Below are positions 24,285-32,457 of a DNA stretch of 64,000 bases, in pieces. This stretch comes from Nitriliruptoria bacterium (GTDB lineage Bacteria > Actinomycetota > Nitriliruptoria > Euzebyales > Egibacteraceae): NCBI GenBank assembly GCA_003553565.1, contig PWER01000018.1, positions 1-64,000 on the forward strand, in the 5' to 3' direction. The position numbers and the translations under genes were made by a program. Below the pieces are notes generated by a model, which worked only from the letters and a program-made list of their open reading frames with translations, did not search any database and had not been told where the DNA came from. Position 1 is the first letter of the stretch, and every line of letters starts with the position of its first letter.

Positions 24285-25106
24285 GTGTCGCTGCCCGACT
24301 GGATCCCCGTCGGCGAGTGGACCGACATCCGCTACGAGACCGCCGAGGGCATCGCCAAGATCACCATCGACCGCCCCGAGCGGCGCAACGCGTTCCGCCC
24401 GACCACGCTGTTCGAGCTCTCGCGCGCGTTCGATCTCGCCCGCGACGACCCCGAGGTCGGGGTCATCGTGCTGACCGGCCAGGGGCCGCTGGCGTTCTGC
24501 TCGGGCGGTGACCAGAAGATCCGTGGCGACGACGGCTACGTCGACGACCGCGGCGTGGGCCGCCTCAACGTGCTCGACCTGCAGATCCAGATGCGCCGCA
24601 CCCCCAAGCCGATCGTGGCGATGGTCGCCGGCTATGCGATCGGCGGGGGCCACATCCTCCACGTGGTCTGCGACCTGACGATCGCTGCGGACAACGCGCG
24701 CTTCGGCCAGACCGGCCCGAAGGTCGGCAGCTTCGACGCCGGCTACGGATCCGGCCTGCTGGCCCGATCGGTGGGGCAGAAGAAGGCGCGCGAGATCTGG
24801 TTCCTGTGCCGCCAGTACGACGCCCGGCAGGCGGAGGACATGGGCCTGGTCAACGCGGTGGTGCCACTGGACCGCCTCGAGGAGGAGACCGTCGCCTGGT
24901 GCCGCGAGATGCTCCAGCACTCGCCGCTGGCGCTGCGCATGATCAAGGCCGGGCTCAACGCCGCCGACGACGGGCTCGCCGGCGTCCAGCAGCTCGCCGG
25001 CGACGCCACGCTGCTGTACTACATGAGCGACGAGGCCCAGGAGGGCCGCGACGCCTTCGTCGAGAAGCGCTCCCCGGACTTCGGGCAGTTCCCCAAGCGT
25101 CCATGA
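24285..25106 (+). CDS. menB: 1,4-Dihydroxy-2-naphthoyl-CoA synthase
   Basis: This 273-residue crotonase-family enzyme closes the naphthalene ring of menaquinone. The hallmarks are [16 protein letters not shown] (the MenB-specific substrate loop), [17 protein letters not shown], and [20 protein letters not shown]. The GTG at 24285 has AGGAG 9 bases upstream and gives the normal length. Its stop overlaps menA by 4 bases (ATGA). It is the first gene of the menB-menA run and uses the product of the divergently encoded menE. Confidence 0.95.
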   Translation: MSLPDWIPVGEWTDIRYETAEGIAKITIDRPERRNAFRPTTLFELSRAFDLARDDPEVGVIVLTGQGPLAFCSGGDQKIRGDDGYVDDRGVGRLNVLDLQIQMRRTPKPIVAMVAGYAIGGGHILHVVCDLTIAADNARFGQTGPKVGSFDAGYGSGLLARSVGQKKAREIWFLCRQYDARQAEDMGLVNAVVPLDRLEEETVAWCREMLQHSPLALRMIKAGLNAADDGLAGVQQLAGDATLLYYMSDEAQEGRDAFVEKRSPDFGQFPKRP

Positions 25107-25990
25107 CCACCGGCGGCCGCCCCGCAGGGTGGCGCGTGTGGGTCGAGGCCGCCCGCCCGCGCACGCTGCCGGCGGCGCTGGCGCCCGTGCTGGTGGGCAC
25201 CGCGGCCGCCGCCCGCGCCGGCGAGGTCGTGCCCTGGCGCGCCGTCGCGGCGCTCGTGGTGGCGCTGGCGCTGCAGGTCGCGGTGAACTTCGCCAACGAC
25301 GCCTTCGACGGCGAGCGCGGCGTCGACACCGCCGAGCGCGTGGGCCCGCCCCGCGCGGTCGCTGCCGGCTGGGTCACGCCGCGGGCGATGAAGGCGGCCA
25401 CCGGCGCCGCGCTCGCCGTGGCCGCCGTCGCCGGCCTCGCCCTGGCCGCTGCGACCACGTGGTGGCTGGTGGCCATCGGGGCGGCAGCCGTGCTGGCCAC
25501 CCTGGGGTACTCCGGCGGGCCGAAGCCCTACGCCTCGGTGGGCCTCGGCGAGGTGTTCGTGTTCGTGTTCTTCGGGCTGGTGGCCACGGTCGGCTCGGCG
25601 TTCGTCCACCTCGAGGCCATCACTGCCGCCGCCGTGGTCGCGGCGGTGCCGATGGGCCTGCTCGCGGTGGCGATCCTGGTGGCCAACAACCTCCGCGACC
25701 TGCCGACCGACGCGCCGGTGGGCAAGCGCACCCTCGCGGTGCGTCTCGGTGATGCGGGCACGCGGCGGCTGCTGGTGGCGCTGGTGCTGCTGGCCCTGGT
25801 CGTGGCCGTGGCCTACCCGGCGTTCTGGCCGCCGCTGGCCGCGCTGGCGGTGCCGCTGGCGCTGCCGGTGCTCCGCCCGATCCGCGCGGGCGCGACCGGC
25901 TGGGCGCTCATCCCCGTGCTGGCCGCCACCGGCCGGCTGCAGCTCGCCCTGGCGGTGGCCGTGGCCGCCGCGCTGCTGCTCGGGCCCTGA
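25103..25990 (+). CDS. menA: 1,4-Dihydroxy-2-naphthoate polyprenyltransferase
   Basis: This 295-residue membrane enzyme of the UbiA superfamily attaches the polyprenyl chain to dihydroxynaphthoate, giving demethylmenaquinone. It has eight to nine predicted helices. The first prenyl-diphosphate site is [14 protein letters not shown] and the second is [12 protein letters not shown]. The N-terminal [20 protein letters not shown] is typical of MenA. Coupled to menB, it needs the polyprenyl diphosphate made by the gene at 51003. Confidence 0.94.
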   Translation: MTTGGRPAGWRVWVEAARPRTLPAALAPVLVGTAAAARAGEVVPWRAVAALVVALALQVAVNFANDAFDGERGVDTAERVGPPRAVAAGWVTPRAMKAATGAALAVAAVAGLALAAATTWWLVAIGAAAVLATLGYSGGPKPYASVGLGEVFVFVFFGLVATVGSAFVHLEAITAAAVVAAVPMGLLAVAILVANNLRDLPTDAPVGKRTLAVRLGDAGTRRLLVALVLLALVVAVAYPAFWPPLAALAVPLALPVLRPIRAGATGWALIPVLAATGRLQLALAVAVAAALLLGP

Positions 25991-26043
25991 CGCGCGCTCG
26001 CCGGCGCCGCGCCCCCCGCAGCGGGAGCGGCACGGGCGGCCGC

Positions 26044-26049
26044 TACCCT
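26044..26049 (+). promoter_or_regulatory. -10 element (TACCCT) of a likely leaderless menC transcript
   Basis: TACCCT ends 8 bases before the menC ATG and there is no ribosome site between them. The 67-base menA-menC gap therefore probably contains a separate start for menC-menD. Confidence 0.45.
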
Positions 26050-26057
26050 GCCAGGCG

Positions 26058-27074
26058 ATGCCCGCCACGCCCCGCAACGCCGGCGCGTCCGCTGCCCTCC
26101 ACGCCACCTTCGTGGTGGGGCTGCGCACCCGTTTTCGCGGCACGACCGCCCGCGCCGGCCTGCTGCTGCGCGGGCCCGCCGGGTACGGGGAGTTCAGCCC
26201 GTTCACCGACTACCCGCCGCACCGGGCGGCGCGCTGGCTCGCCTGCGCGCGCGAGGCGGCGGTGCAGGGCTGGCCAGCACCGCGGCGCACCCACGTGCCG
26301 GTCAACGCCACGGTCCCCGCGGTCGGCCCGGAGGCCGCCCACGACCTCGTCGCCCGCTCGGGCTGTGCCACCGCCAAGGGGAAGGTCGCCGAGCCCGGGC
26401 AGGCCCTCGCCGACGACCTCGCCCGCTGCGAGGCGGTGCGCGACGCGCTCGGCCCCAGCGGCAGGCTGCGCGTGGACGCCAACGGCGCGTGGGACACCGA
26501 CCGCGCCCAGGAGGCCATCGGCGCGCTCGCCCGGTTCGACCTCGAGTACGTCGAGCAGCCGGTGGTAAGCCTCGAGGAGATGGCGGTGCTGCGCCGCCGC
26601 GTCTCGGTGCCCCTGGCCGCCGACGAGAGCGTGCGCACCGCGCAGGACCCCTTGCGCGTGGCCGGCCTCGAGGCCGCCGACATCGTGGTGCTCAAGGCCG
26701 CACCGCTGGGCGGGGTCCGTGCCGCGCTGGCCGTCGCCGAGGCCTGCGGCCTGCCGGTGGTGGTGTCCTCGGCGCTGGAGACCTCGGTGGGCCTGGCCGC
26801 CGAGGTCGCCCTCGCCGCCGCCCTGCCCGAGCTGCCCTACGCGTGTGGCCTGGGCACCGCCGCGCTGCTCGACGGCGACCTCACCGACGCCCCCCTGCTG
26901 CCCGAGGCCGGTCACGTCCCCGTGCGCCGCGTCGCCCCCGACCCGCAGGCGCTGCGCGCCCACGCCGCTGGCCGCACCAGCGACGCGATGGTGCGCGCCG
27001 CCCACGACGCGGCCGCCGAGGTCCTCGACGCCGAGGCTGCGCCCGACCCGCCCCTCCCGGGAGCCGCGACGTGA
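26058..27074 (+). CDS. menC: o-Succinylbenzoate synthase
   Basis: This 338-residue enolase-superfamily enzyme dehydrates SHCHC to o-succinylbenzoate. Visible catalytic elements are the KxK motif in TAKGKVAEPG, the metal ligands Asp in RVDANGAWD, Glu in YVEQPV and Asp in AADESVR, and the opposite lysine in VLKAAPLGG. A small N-terminal capping domain precedes the barrel. The stop overlaps menD by 4 bases (GTGA). Confidence 0.92.
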   Translation: MPATPRNAGASAALHATFVVGLRTRFRGTTARAGLLLRGPAGYGEFSPFTDYPPHRAARWLACAREAAVQGWPAPRRTHVPVNATVPAVGPEAAHDLVARSGCATAKGKVAEPGQALADDLARCEAVRDALGPSGRLRVDANGAWDTDRAQEAIGALARFDLEYVEQPVVSLEEMAVLRRRVSVPLAADESVRTAQDPLRVAGLEAADIVVLKAAPLGGVRAALAVAEACGLPVVVSSALETSVGLAAEVALAAALPELPYACGLGTAALLDGDLTDAPLLPEAGHVPVRRVAPDPQALRAHAAGRTSDAMVRAAHDAAAEVLDAEAAPDPPLPGAAT

Positions 27075-28852
27075 CCACCGCGTCCGACCCGACCGCCGCG
27101 CTGGCCGCCACCATCGTCGACGAGCTGGTGCGCGGCGGCGTGACCGAGCTGGTGCTGGCGCCTGGCTCGCGCTCGGCACCGCTGGTGCTGGCCGCAGCCG
27201 CCCACCCCGGGCTGACCCTCCACGCCCGCATCGACGAGCGCAGCGCCGCGTTCGTCGCCCTCGGCCTCGGGCGGGCCACTGGGCGGCCCGCCGCGGTGCT
27301 GTGCACCTCGGGCACCGCCGTGGCGAGCCTGCACCCCGCGGTGCTGGAGGCCGACGCCGACGGCGTGCCGCTGGTCGCCCTGACCGCCGACCGACCGCCG
27401 GAGCTGCGCGGGGTGGGCGCCAACCAGACCATCGACCAGCTGCGCATATTCGGGCGGGCGGTGCGCGCCGACGCCGAGCTGACCAGCCCCGAGGGCCACG
27501 TCGACCTCGCCGAGCCCGCGCGCGGCTGGCGCGGCGAGGTCGCCCGGCTGCTCGCCGCCGCCCGCGGCGCCGCCGGCCCGCCCGGGCCGGTCCAGCTGGA
27601 CGTGGCGCTGCGCGAGCCGCTGGTGCCCGACGAGCTCGCGTGGTCCAGCGCCCCGGCAGCCGGGCGGTCCGACGGGGCGCCGTGGACCGCCGCGCCCTCC
27701 GCGCGCCACCCCGCGCCCGAGGTGATCCAGGCGGCGGTGGCCCACCTCGGCGCCCGCCGCGGGCTCATCATCGCCGGCAGCGGGGCGCGGCCCGCCGACG
27801 GGCTGGCCCTCCCGCTGCCCGCCGAGCTCGAGACGCCCATCGCCGCGCTCGGCCGGCACCTCGGCTGGCCGGTGCTGGCCGAGCCCACCGCCGGCGTCGG
27901 CACCGGCGAGGCGGTGGTGGCCGCCCCCGACGCGGTCGCCCGCAGCGAGGCGTTCCTCGCCGACCACCAGCCCGAGGTGGTGCTGCGCCTGGGGCGCGCG
28001 GTGCTCAGCCGCCCGCTGGCCGCGCTCGCCGACCGCGACGACGTGCCTCAGGTCGCGGTGGCCGAGGGGCGCTGGCACGACCCGCCGCGCACCGCCACCA
28101 CCCTGCTGGCAGCCGACCCGACCCGACTGTGCGAGGCGCTGCTGGAGCACCTGGGCCCGAGCGCAACGCCGGACGACGGCGGCTGGCTGGCCGCGTGGGT
28201 TGGTGCCGGCGAGCGTGCGCGGCGCGCGCTGGACGCCGCGCTGGACGCGCGCGGCGAGCTCGGCGAGGCGCGCCTGGCCCGCGACCTGCCCGCCGCCCTG
28301 CCCCGCGACAGCGTGCTCGTGGTGGGCTCGAGCCGCCCCATCCGCGACGTCTGCGAGTACGCGGTGCCGCGCGGTGACCTCGCGGTGGTCGGCAACCGCG
28401 GCGCGTCGGGGATCGACGGCTTCGCCTCCACGGTGGCGGGCGTGGCGCTGGGCACCGACCGGCCGGTCACGGCCCTGACCGGCGACCTGTCGGTGCTGCA
28501 CGACGCGCCGGGGCTGGTCCACGCCGGCGGGCCGCAGGCCCACGCCGTCCTCGTGGTGGTCGACAACGACGGCGGCGGGATCTTCGCCGGGCTGCCGCCG
28601 GGCCGGCTGCCCGAGGAGCTGCAGCGCTGGTTCACCACCCCCCACGGCGCCGACCTCGAGGGGCTGGCCGCGGCGCTTGGCACCACCTGTCGCAGCGTCA
28701 CCGCCCCCGAGGAGCTCCCCGCAGCCGTGGCTGCCGCCCGCAGCCGCGGCGGCCTGCAGCTGGTGCGGGTGCCCACGAACCGGGCGGTGACCGCCGCCGA
28801 CCACACGACCCTGCGCGCGCGGGCCGTGGCCGCGGTCGACGCCCGCGCCTGA
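27071..28852 (+). CDS. menD: SEPHCHC synthase (2-oxoglutarate decarboxylase of menaquinone synthesis)
   Basis: This 593-residue ThDP enzyme adds the succinyl-semialdehyde unit of 2-oxoglutarate to isochorismate. The N-terminal domain has VLAPGSRSAPLVLAAAAHPG and the glutamate-containing DERSAAFVALGLGRATG, then CTSGTAVASLHPAVLEAD. The C-terminal ThDP/Mg motif is LTGDLSVLHDAPGL through VVDNDGGGIF. It is coupled to menC by a 4-base overlap. The isochorismate is supplied by menF at 29505. Confidence 0.94.
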   Translation: MTTASDPTAALAATIVDELVRGGVTELVLAPGSRSAPLVLAAAAHPGLTLHARIDERSAAFVALGLGRATGRPAAVLCTSGTAVASLHPAVLEADADGVPLVALTADRPPELRGVGANQTIDQLRIFGRAVRADAELTSPEGHVDLAEPARGWRGEVARLLAAARGAAGPPGPVQLDVALREPLVPDELAWSSAPAAGRSDGAPWTAAPSARHPAPEVIQAAVAHLGARRGLIIAGSGARPADGLALPLPAELETPIAALGRHLGWPVLAEPTAGVGTGEAVVAAPDAVARSEAFLADHQPEVVLRLGRAVLSRPLAALADRDDVPQVAVAEGRWHDPPRTATTLLAADPTRLCEALLEHLGPSATPDDGGWLAAWVGAGERARRALDAALDARGELGEARLARDLPAALPRDSVLVVGSSRPIRDVCEYAVPRGDLAVVGNRGASGIDGFASTVAGVALGTDRPVTALTGDLSVLHDAPGLVHAGGPQAHAVLVVVDNDGGGIFAGLPPGRLPEELQRWFTTPHGADLEGLAAALGTTCRSVTAPEELPAAVAAARSRGGLQLVRVPTNRAVTAADHTTLRARAVAAVDARA

Positions 28853-28866
28853 AGCGGGCGAGGTCC

Positions 28867-29499
28867 ATGACCGGGCTCGCCGGCGGGCTGCTCGCTGCTG
28901 CGGCGGTGCTGGCGCCCCTCGACTGGGTCGCCAAGGCCCGCCGCTGGCGAGCGCGGCCGGCCACGAAGGCCGTGGTGCTGGTGACCCTCGGCGCCGTCGC
29001 GCTCACCCTGGAGCCCGTGGTGGCCGGCCAGCGCGGCTGGGTGCTGGCTGCGCTCGCGCTGGGGCTCGCCGGCGACCTGGCGCTGCTGCGATCAGGCGGG
29101 CTCGCGCGGGGCGCCAGCCTCTTCGCCGCCGGCCACGTCTGCTACCTGGTCGGCTTCGCGGTGCGCGACGCGCCGCTGTCGGGCGTGCCGGGCCTGGGGG
29201 TGCTGCTCGTGGCGACCGTCGCGGTGGCCTGGCGGGTGCTGCCGGCAGCGCGCGCCGGCAGCGGCACGGGCCTGGCCGGCGGGGTGGCCGCCTACCTGGT
29301 GGTGCTGCTGGCGCTGGTGGTCGGCGCGGTGCTCGGCGGCGGGCCCGTCGCCGCGCTGGGCGCTGTGGCGTTCGCGCTGTCCGACCTCGCGCTGCTGCAC
29401 GACCGGTTCGTGGGATCGCTGCGGCGCCTGGGGCTGGTGGCCACCGCGCTGTACCACCTCGCCCAGGGGCTGCTGGTCGTCTCGCTGGCCCTGGGCTGA
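28867..29499 (+). CDS. YhhN/TMEM86-like membrane protein (lysoplasmalogenase family)
   Basis: This 210-residue protein is almost entirely hydrophobic, with about seven to eight helices. Family-like features are TKAVVLVTLGAVAL, ALGLAGDLALLR, LFAAGHVCYLVGFAVRD and FALSDLALLHDRF, with the conserved GD and SD acidic residues that form the active site in the family. YHLAQGLLV closes the protein. Some members hydrolyse lysoplasmalogens, but others are uncharacterised, so the substrate is open. It follows menD by 14 bases and ends 5 bases from the convergent menF. Confidence 0.7.
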   Translation: MTGLAGGLLAAAAVLAPLDWVAKARRWRARPATKAVVLVTLGAVALTLEPVVAGQRGWVLAALALGLAGDLALLRSGGLARGASLFAAGHVCYLVGFAVRDAPLSGVPGLGVLLVATVAVAWRVLPAARAGSGTGLAGGVAAYLVVLLALVVGAVLGGGPVAALGAVAFALSDLALLHDRFVGSLRRLGLVATALYHLAQGLLVVSLALG

Positions 29500-29504
29500 C
29501 GCGG

Positions 29505-30746
29505 TCAGCCGGCCGCGCCCAGCGCGGCGCGCATCGCCTCGAGCTTCAGGCGCGTCTCCTCGAGCTCGGACTCGGGGCGCGAGTCCGGCATGATCCCCGC
29601 GCCGGCGAACAGCCGCGCGGTGCGCCCGGCGATCTCGGCGCAGCGCAGCGCGATCGCCACCTCGCCGTCGCCGTCGCCGTCGACCCACCCGACCGGGCCG
29701 GCGTAGCGACCGCGGTCCAGCCCCTCGAGCTCGGCGATGAGGCTCGCGGCCTGCTCGGTCGGGGTGCCGCACACCGCCGCGGTGGGGTGCAGCGCGTCGA
29801 CCAGCGCCAGGGTGGGGACCGACCGGGACAGCCGGCCGCGCAGGTCGGTGGCCAGGTGCGCGACGTTGGCCAGCGACAGGATCCAGGGAGTCGCGTCGAC
29901 CTCGAGTGCGTCGCACGCCGGGGCCAGCGCTGCGCGGGCTGAGTCGACCGCATGGGCGTGCTCGGCGCGGTCCTTGGCGCTGTCGCGCAGGGCTGCGGCC
30001 AGCGCCGCGTCGCGGGCCGGGTCGGCGTCGCGGCGCGTGGTGCCGGCCAGCACCCGTGAGCGCACCAGCGGGCCGTCGCGGGCCACCAGCAGCTCCGGGC
30101 TCGCGCCGACGAGCCCGTCCACGATCACGGTGTGGCAGCCGGGGAAGCGCATGGCCAGACGGCGGGCGACCGCCCGCGGGTCGAACGGCTCGTCGGCCCA
30201 CACGCCGACGTCGCGGGCGAGCACCACCTTGTCCAGCTCCCCGGCACGCAGGCGGTCGACCGCCTTGGCGACGCGGTCCAGCCAGGCGACCTCGTCCAGG
30301 CCGGCGCCGCGCTCGCGCACCCGTGGCGCGTCGGCGAGCGCGACCTGCGCGGCGGGAGCGGCCTCGGCTGGGTCGGGCGGCGCGGCGCCCGCGGCGATGG
30401 TGGTGGCGAACGCCCGGCCGTCGCGCCGGCCCACCACCACCCGCGGCACCACCAGCGCCGTCTCGGCCGTGGAGTCGGGCGCGAACGTGCCCGCCAGGAA
30501 CGCCACCAGCCCGGATCCGGGCACGTCGACCGGGTCGTGGACGGTGGCCGCGGCGGCGGTCTCGGCCAGCGCGTCGGCGGCGGCCGCGAACCGCTCGGGC
30601 CCGCGGGGCACCGGCAGGCGCGCGGCCTCCCCCCATCCGATGATGCCCTCGCCGTCGGTGACCATCGCCAGCCCCGCGCGGTCCGGCAGCCGGGCGAGCA
30701 GGTCGCCGGGGTCGGCGATGGGGTGGGTGCGCACCTGCAGGGTCAC
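29505..30746 (-). CDS. menF: Isochorismate synthase
   Basis: This 413-residue chorismate-binding enzyme provides isochorismate for MenD. The C-terminal catalytic region shows LDKVVLARDVGVWADEP, GASPELLVARDG, LAGTTRRDADPARD, LHPTAAVCGTPTEQA and RYAGPVGWVDGDGDGEVAIALRCAEI with the magnesium-binding glutamates, ending FAGAGIMPDSRPESELEET. The N-terminal about 140 residues are less conserved, as usual. It starts with GTG inside the stop of the MerR-type gene (4-base overlap), so regulator and enzyme are translated as a pair. Confidence 0.92.
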   Translation of the reverse strand: MTLQVRTHPIADPGDLLARLPDRAGLAMVTDGEGIIGWGEAARLPVPRGPERFAAAADALAETAAAATVHDPVDVPGSGLVAFLAGTFAPDSTAETALVVPRVVVGRRDGRAFATTIAAGAAPPDPAEAAPAAQVALADAPRVRERGAGLDEVAWLDRVAKAVDRLRAGELDKVVLARDVGVWADEPFDPRAVARRLAMRFPGCHTVIVDGLVGASPELLVARDGPLVRSRVLAGTTRRDADPARDAALAAALRDSAKDRAEHAHAVDSARAALAPACDALEVDATPWILSLANVAHLATDLRGRLSRSVPTLALVDALHPTAAVCGTPTEQAASLIAELEGLDRGRYAGPVGWVDGDGDGEVAIALRCAEIAGRTARLFAGAGIMPDSRPESELEETRLKLEAMRAALGAAG

Positions 30747-31549
30747 TGGCCCACCTCGCCCGATCCGGCGTCGTCGGGGTGGTCGGCGTCGTCGGGGCGG
30801 TCGGCTGCGGTCTCGTCGCGGTCGGCGACCCCGGACGGGGGAGCGGCGGTGCTGCGCCCCTCGAGGCGGGCGCGGGCCTCGGCCAGCACCCGGCGCTGGA
30901 AGTGGTGGGCCACCAGCGCCGAGGTCGCCGGCAGCGCCGAGCGCAGCGCTCCCACGACCTGCTCGGCGGCCTGGTCGGGGTCGTCGGCCTCGCCCAGTGC
31001 GGGGTCGCGCACGAACCGGGCGAACAGCTCCACCGCCCGCGCGGCGGTGGCGCGCACGGCCTGATCGTGCTCGCGGGCGAGCGCCAGCAGCTCCGACAGC
31101 GGCAGCCCCGCCTGCAGCAGCGCGGCGCCGGCGCGGACCGCGGCCAGGTCGGCGCCGGTGTAGGGGGTCGCGCCGTCGGCGCGCGGCACGAGCAGGCCCT
31201 CGCGCTCCAGGGCCTCCAGCAGCGACTCGGGGACCTCGGCGCGCTGCGCGAGGGCGGCGCGCGACAGCGGCTCGTCGACCTCGGCCGCCTCGCCGACCAG
31301 CGCCCCGGCCAGCGCCTGCTCGGTGGGGTCGAGCGCCCCCTCGAGCGTGCGCTGGATCAGCGCCAGGCTGTAGCCACGCGCCTTGAGCGCCTTGATCGCC
31401 TCGAGGCGCTCCCGATGGGCGTCGTCGTAGAGCGCGCGACGGCCCTCACGGCGCGGCGCCGGCAGCAGGCCGCGCGTCTGGTAGTAGCGGATCGTGTCGA
31501 CCGTGACGTCGCAGCGGTCGGCCAGCTCGGAGACGGTGTAGGCAGCCAC
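30743..31549 (-). CDS. MerR-family transcriptional regulator coupled to menF
   Basis: This is a 268-residue regulator. Residues 1-70 are a MerR winged helix-turn-helix (YTVSELADRCDVTVDTIRYYQTRGLLP, then LEAIKALKARGYSLALIQRTLEG). A second, weaker repeat of the same layout at about 95-165 (LSRAALAQRAEVPESLLEALEREGLL, YTGADLAAVRAGAALLQAGLPLSELL) suggests a tandem HTH protein. The tail is helical and then Asp-rich. There are no metal-binding cysteines. The GTG at 31549 follows a TAGAGT -10 by 6 bases. Overlap with menF suggests control of menaquinone synthesis or autoregulation; the signal is unknown. Confidence 0.82.
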   Translation of the reverse strand: MAAYTVSELADRCDVTVDTIRYYQTRGLLPAPRREGRRALYDDAHRERLEAIKALKARGYSLALIQRTLEGALDPTEQALAGALVGEAAEVDEPLSRAALAQRAEVPESLLEALEREGLLVPRADGATPYTGADLAAVRAGAALLQAGLPLSELLALAREHDQAVRATAARAVELFARFVRDPALGEADDPDQAAEQVVGALRSALPATSALVAHHFQRRVLAEARARLEGRSTAAPPSGVADRDETAADRPDDADHPDDAGSGEVGQ

Positions 31550-31555
31550 GCACCC

Positions 31556-31574
31556 ACTCTACGAGCGATCGCTC
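31556..31574 (-). promoter_or_regulatory. Promoter -10 and 12-bp palindrome upstream of the MerR-type gene
   Basis: On the minus strand, TAGAGT (31561-31556) ends 6 bases before the GTG start, another leaderless arrangement. Directly upstream lies the perfect palindrome GAGCGATCGCTC (31563-31574), placed where a repressor or a MerR protein between -35 and -10 would bind. Confidence 0.5.
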
Positions 31575-31585
31575 AAAACATCATG

Positions 31586-31620
31586 CGGGGCAGGTGTCGC
31601 AGACGGGGCAGGTGTCGCAG
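31586..31620. repeat. Two 17-bp direct repeats, period 18
   Basis: CGGGGCAGGTGTCGCAG occurs at 31586-31602 and again at 31604-31620, between the MerR-type gene and the next minus-strand gene. Because the period is a multiple of three, the minus strand reads CDTCPVCDTCPA, but I found no start or gene that would use it. Confidence 0.6.
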
Positions 31621-31653
31621 GCGTGGCGCGCGCGGCGCCGCGGCGCGTGCGGC

Positions 31654-32088
31654 TCAGGCGAGCCAGAGCGCAAGCGCGCCCAGCGCCACGACCGTTCCCC
31701 CGCCCGCTGCGCCCACGGCGGCCAGGCGAGCGCGGCGCACCGCCCGCTCGTCGTCGGCGACCTCGGGGGCGGGCAGGGACAGGTGCCGCCGCGGCGGCGC
31801 GTAGGCGGGTGCGGGCAGCTGGTCGACGTCCACGTCGAGCACGCTGCCGGGCGGCCGCGGCCCCTCGGGTGCTGCCAGGGCCTCCCCCACGAGGGTCTCG
31901 AGAGGCGGTCCGCTCGACGCGGTGGCTGCCGCTGCCACGGGGCGCCGGGGGCGCGTGGCCGCCGAGGGTGCCGACGGATCCTCACGCTCGGTGGGAGCCG
32001 GTGCGCGGGGGGCCGTGGTGGTGGACCCCTCGGCGGCCGGATGCTCGGGCGAAGCCGACAGGTGGTGGGTGATCGTCCAGCCAGCCAT
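31654..32088 (-). CDS. Hypothetical protein with a C-terminal membrane helix
   Basis: This is a 144-residue protein. The N-terminus MAGWTITHHLSASPEH is followed by a long, unstructured Ala/Pro/Thr-rich region. An acidic VLDVDVDQLPAPAYAPPRRHL stretch comes next, and one membrane segment lies at the extreme C-terminus (about 122-143, ARLAAVGAAGGGTVVALGAL). This is the layout of a tail-anchored protein. The ATG at 32088 has GGAGG upstream. No family is recognised. It diverges from menG across a 369-base gap. Confidence 0.5.
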   Translation of the reverse strand: MAGWTITHHLSASPEHPAAEGSTTTAPRAPAPTEREDPSAPSAATRPRRPVAAAATASSGPPLETLVGEALAAPEGPRPPGSVLDVDVDQLPAPAYAPPRRHLSLPAPEVADDERAVRRARLAAVGAAGGGTVVALGALALWLA

Positions 32089-32457
32089 CAGGCCTCCAGG
32101 GTGCGGTGGGCGACGCGGCCGGTCGCGCCGGGCCCGCTCTGGCGCGGCGCTCCCGGCGCGAGGCGCGCCCACGGGCAGGTGGGTCCACGCTCCCCGTCGG
32201 CAGCGCGGCGCCGCGCTTGAGGCGTCCCGCATCCCACGCGGAGGTCTTCGGCGTCCGACGCAGAGGCCTCCGGCGACCCACGCGCCCGACGCGTGTGGCG
32301 TGCGGGGAGGGGGGCGGTGGCCGGCCGCCACGCCGGTCGGCAGGATTGGTGCGTCGACCCGCCCGAGCGCCGCGGCGACGAGGCGTGGGCCCGCGACCGC
32401 GGTCAGCCACGCGCCCTGCGAACGCGCGCTGCGCACGAGCCCAGCGAACGGACCGCG
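32089..32457. other. Intergenic region between the hypothetical gene and menG
   Basis: These 369 bases have no gene I can support. They contain two imperfect about 20-bp copies around 32235-32275 of the form ACGCrGAGG(T/C)CTyCGGCG. No clear sigma70 promoter was recognised for menG, although one must lie here or further upstream. Confidence 0.4.

Noticed and set aside
31581-31653. Minus-strand reading of CDTCPVCDTCPA as the tail of a zinc-binding protein
   Set aside because: It is out of frame with the hypothetical gene ending at 31654, has no start codon with a ribosome site, and rests on a 17-bp repeat only.
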